Assembly: GCA_033064195.1 (NCBI GenBank)
Contig: JARBJD010000640.1
Span: 1 to 26,873 of the forward strand
Direction: 5' to 3'
Length of the DNA: 26,873 bases
Origin: Blattamonas nauphoetae
Lineage: Eukaryota; Preaxostyla; Oxymonadida
The notes under the pieces: generated by a model
Seen by the model: the letters and a program-made list of their open reading frames with translations, nothing else
What the model was told of the DNA's origin: nothing
Database searches by the model: none
Made by a program: the position numbers and the translations under genes
Shown here: positions 25,258 to 26,873 of the stretch, piece after piece
Layout of the letters: each line of letters opens with the position of its first letter
How positions within the stretch are numbered: position 1 is the first letter of the stretch

Positions 25258-26873
25258 TTATTCAATAATATAATCAGTAGCTTTCAGTCCATGAATGAAT
25301 GGAGGACAGGATTCATTTTCAAGTACGATTGCCTTCAGATGGATTCCACTGAGACTGAGTTTTTGCTGTTGTATTTTCGCAATCTCAAATCCATTGCTGT
25401 CCTCTTCGCTCACGATTCTTCTAGTTTGAAAGTTCAGTGTTGTCGTCACTGTTTTCTCTCCATTAAGACACTTCATATAATCGTCACTCGTGATATTTGT
25501 TTTCTTTAATGACACTCCTTTGATTTTGCATTTCTCATCGAGAGAGTAACACTTTGGTGCAAGACAGATCATCTGTTCACCTTCCTTCTCAATCGCTAAT
25601 CCCAACAGCTTCTTCTCATCATCGACACCCTTTTCAGGATTGGGAAACCATTCATATTTGTGTGCATCATAGAATTCTTTGTCAGCAATCACATGTTCAA
25701 ATTGTTGATGAATTCCAGCATTCGGATCTCCACTAATTGCCCAATATGCAGAATCAGTATCTCCCTCACAGAAGTGAATCTTGTTCATGTCGAGGCACTT
25801 GTACATGAAATTGTAGATGAAATTCAGATACCAGAACTTGGCATTGTCGAGTGTGAACACTGCTTCTTGCAGACAAGTTTTACACGATGCTTTCTCACGA
25901 TCTTCAATCACAATGTAGTTGTCCTCATTGATCTCTCTTGTCGCTACGAATCCTTTCATCATCTGTTTCAGATATGTTCTCTTCTCATTGCAGATTGTGA
26001 TTGAGTTGTACTTCTCAGTGTTCATTCCATCGTATCCGTAACTTCCATTCAAGTTGGTCTTACAGAATTGTTCTTTTCCTTTGTTTCCAACCTTCATTGC
26101 TTCAATTCTGTCATTCATGAACGAGGTCACAAATGGTTCAAATCCAGCATGTCTGGAGAATACCATCACACTCTTTACGTCATCAATTATGAAGTGGCAG
26201 TAGTCGATGAGGAACCACAGATAGTATGTCGAAAAGAACATATACTGATCGTGTGTGCTCAAGAGTTGGGTCAGTTTTCTTTGTTTGTCATCAGTCTTCA
26301 ATCCATGCTTCTTCATCAACGAATATGTCTTCTCTCCAATGTTCTCTTCGGTTGTATTGACAACGATGTTCCTGAAGATTGGTGGGAAGTTAATGAAATC
26401 ATGTATGTACTTCTCGTCGATATGTCCTTTTAATTCTGCAACGAATAGTGTCTTCTGATTCTTGTCCTCGATGATCTCACGACATTCTTTATCTCCTGTT
26501 GCTGTGTACAAACATCTTCCTGGCATGTACATTCTGTGGTTGGTGTATGGATTGTTCTTTATCTTGATTGATGAGAAAGCACTTGGATACAGTGAATTAA
26601 AGTCAACACCACAGACATGAGTCATTTTGTGTTCTGTATCTTTGGAGATCACTCTCCCCCTAGGAGGGTTCGAAGCCTCTGGCGAGACCTTTCCGTCTTC
26701 ATACTTGAAGTGATTGATTGGTGTCACGTCTTTGATATTCTGTCTGTGTTGAACATTCGATAATCCACCAGTCACTGCTGCTCTCAACTTGTGATACGTT
26801 TGCTCGTGGGTCAGTGTCATTGGCAGTGATTTCCAGATGCAATACTTCTTCAGTTGAATTCTCAATCGAGTGA
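25258..26873 (-). CDS. polB: Protein-primed family B DNA polymerase, copy B (runs off the window)
   Basis: The C-terminal 538 or so codons are present. The frame stays open to the window edge, so the first listed residue is not a start. Polymerase motifs DFNSLYPS, NLNGSYGYDG and GDTDSAYW are intact and nearly identical to copy A. The main difference is an in-frame insert of 12 codons just before motif A (around 26650-26690), encoding SPEASNPPRGR and centred on a near-palindrome. The HNH, exonuclease and OTU-like parts lie outside the window. Confidence 0.94.
   Translation of the reverse strand, partial: TRLRIQLKKYCIWKSLPMTLTHEQTYHKLRAAVTGGLSNVQHRQNIKDVTPINHFKYEDGKVSPEASNPPRGRVISKDTEHKMTHVCGVDFNSLYPSAFSSIKIKNNPYTNHRMYMPGRCLYTATGDKECREIIEDKNQKTLFVAELKGHIDEKYIHDFINFPPIFRNIVVNTTEENIGEKTYSLMKKHGLKTDDKQRKLTQLLSTHDQYMFFSTYYLWFLIDYCHFIIDDVKSVMVFSRHAGFEPFVTSFMNDRIEAMKVGNKGKEQFCKTNLNGSYGYDGMNTEKYNSITICNEKRTYLKQMMKGFVATREINEDNYIVIEDREKASCKTCLQEAVFTLDNAKFWYLNFIYNFMYKCLDMNKIHFCEGDTDSAYWAISGDPNAGIHQQFEHVIADKEFYDAHKYEWFPNPEKGVDDEKKLLGLAIEKEGEQMICLAPKCYSLDEKCKIKGVSLKKTNITSDDYMKCLNGEKTVTTTLNFQTRRIVSEEDSNGFEIAKIQQQKLSLSGIHLKAIVLENESCPPFIHGLKATDYIIE
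26664..26679. repeat. Near-palindrome within the PolB insert (B)
   Basis: GAGGGTTCGAAGCCTC differs from its reverse complement only at one symmetric pair. It lies in the 36-nt in-frame insert absent from copy A and shares the GGAGGGT...CCTCT form with the ATPase hairpins. It also contains GGTTCGAAGCC, which looks like a tRNA T-arm/B-box. Confidence 0.65.

Larger units (their letters stand above)
19028..26873 (-). mobile_element. Polinton/Maverick element, copy B (partial)
   Basis: It has the same gene order and orientation as copy A, from inside the capsid gene to inside PolB, where the window ends. The capsid end is lost: about two thirds of the capsid gene, the second capsid paralogue and the small outer gene are absent. 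The remaining genes are open. Similarity to copy A is high overall but uneven. Its PolB-end terminus lies outside the window. Confidence 0.93.

Noticed and set aside
1-26873. CRISPR array, rRNA genes or bacterial operon signals
   Set aside because: No regularly spaced identical repeats, no rRNA-like blocks and no ribosome-binding sites. The gene set is that of a eukaryotic virus-like element.

Overview
The window is eukaryotic DNA carrying two copies of a Polinton/Maverick-type virus-like element in the same orientation, treated here as fossils. The family is shown by a protein-primed-type family B DNA polymerase, a retrovirus-like integrase, an FtsK/HerA (A32-type) packaging ATPase and a large capsid protein, all intronless and closely packed. 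The standard genetic code fits throughout. The host cannot be fixed from the sequence. AT-rich intronless genes and neighbouring Maverick copies would suit a parabasalid such as Trichomonas or a nematode, but the GC-richer left edge is not diagnostic and I leave the lineage open.

Layout: 1-1.7 kb is non-coding flank with a short minisatellite (about 140-223) and a 193-bp tandem duplication (about 1141-1440). Copy A has its recognisable genes from about 1.78 to 16.16 kb. Reading leftwards on the minus strand they are: a 117-aa two-repeat protein, PolB (1468 aa), integrase (621 aa), a 119-aa coiled-coil protein, [the packaging ATPase on the plus strand], a 317-aa protein, a 194-aa protein, two small MAPG proteins, the major capsid protein (622 aa), a broken second capsid paralogue and a broken small gene. 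From 16.2 to 18.98 kb lies non-coding DNA: pyrimidine-rich degenerate repeats of about 280-290 bp (16.34-17.44 kb), a strand-composition flip near 17.7 kb, and a purine-rich stretch to about 18.45 kb. Copy B starts inside its capsid gene at about 19.03 kb, keeps the same gene order, and leaves the window inside PolB at 26,873.

How the genes fit together: PolB, integrase and ATPase would cover replication, insertion and genome packaging. The capsid proteins and the small amphipathic MAPG proteins would form a virion. No adenain-like maturation protease was recognised. PolB, however, carries an OTU-like cysteine motif, a C2HC finger and an inserted HNH-type module upstream of the polymerase core.

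Main points of interest: an almost invariant TTTTTTATTTTT motif a few bases upstream of nearly every minus-strand gene, often at exactly 6 nt; the HNH module in PolB; two tandem large-capsid paralogues; very uneven A/B divergence, including a 161-nt identical block and one fast-evolving gene; and small GGAGGGT-type hairpins in three genes. Copy A keeps its core genes open but has a few broken ones. Copy B is truncated at its capsid end. The differences between copies are mostly silent by eye, which suggests two fairly young insertions of one lineage evolving under selection.
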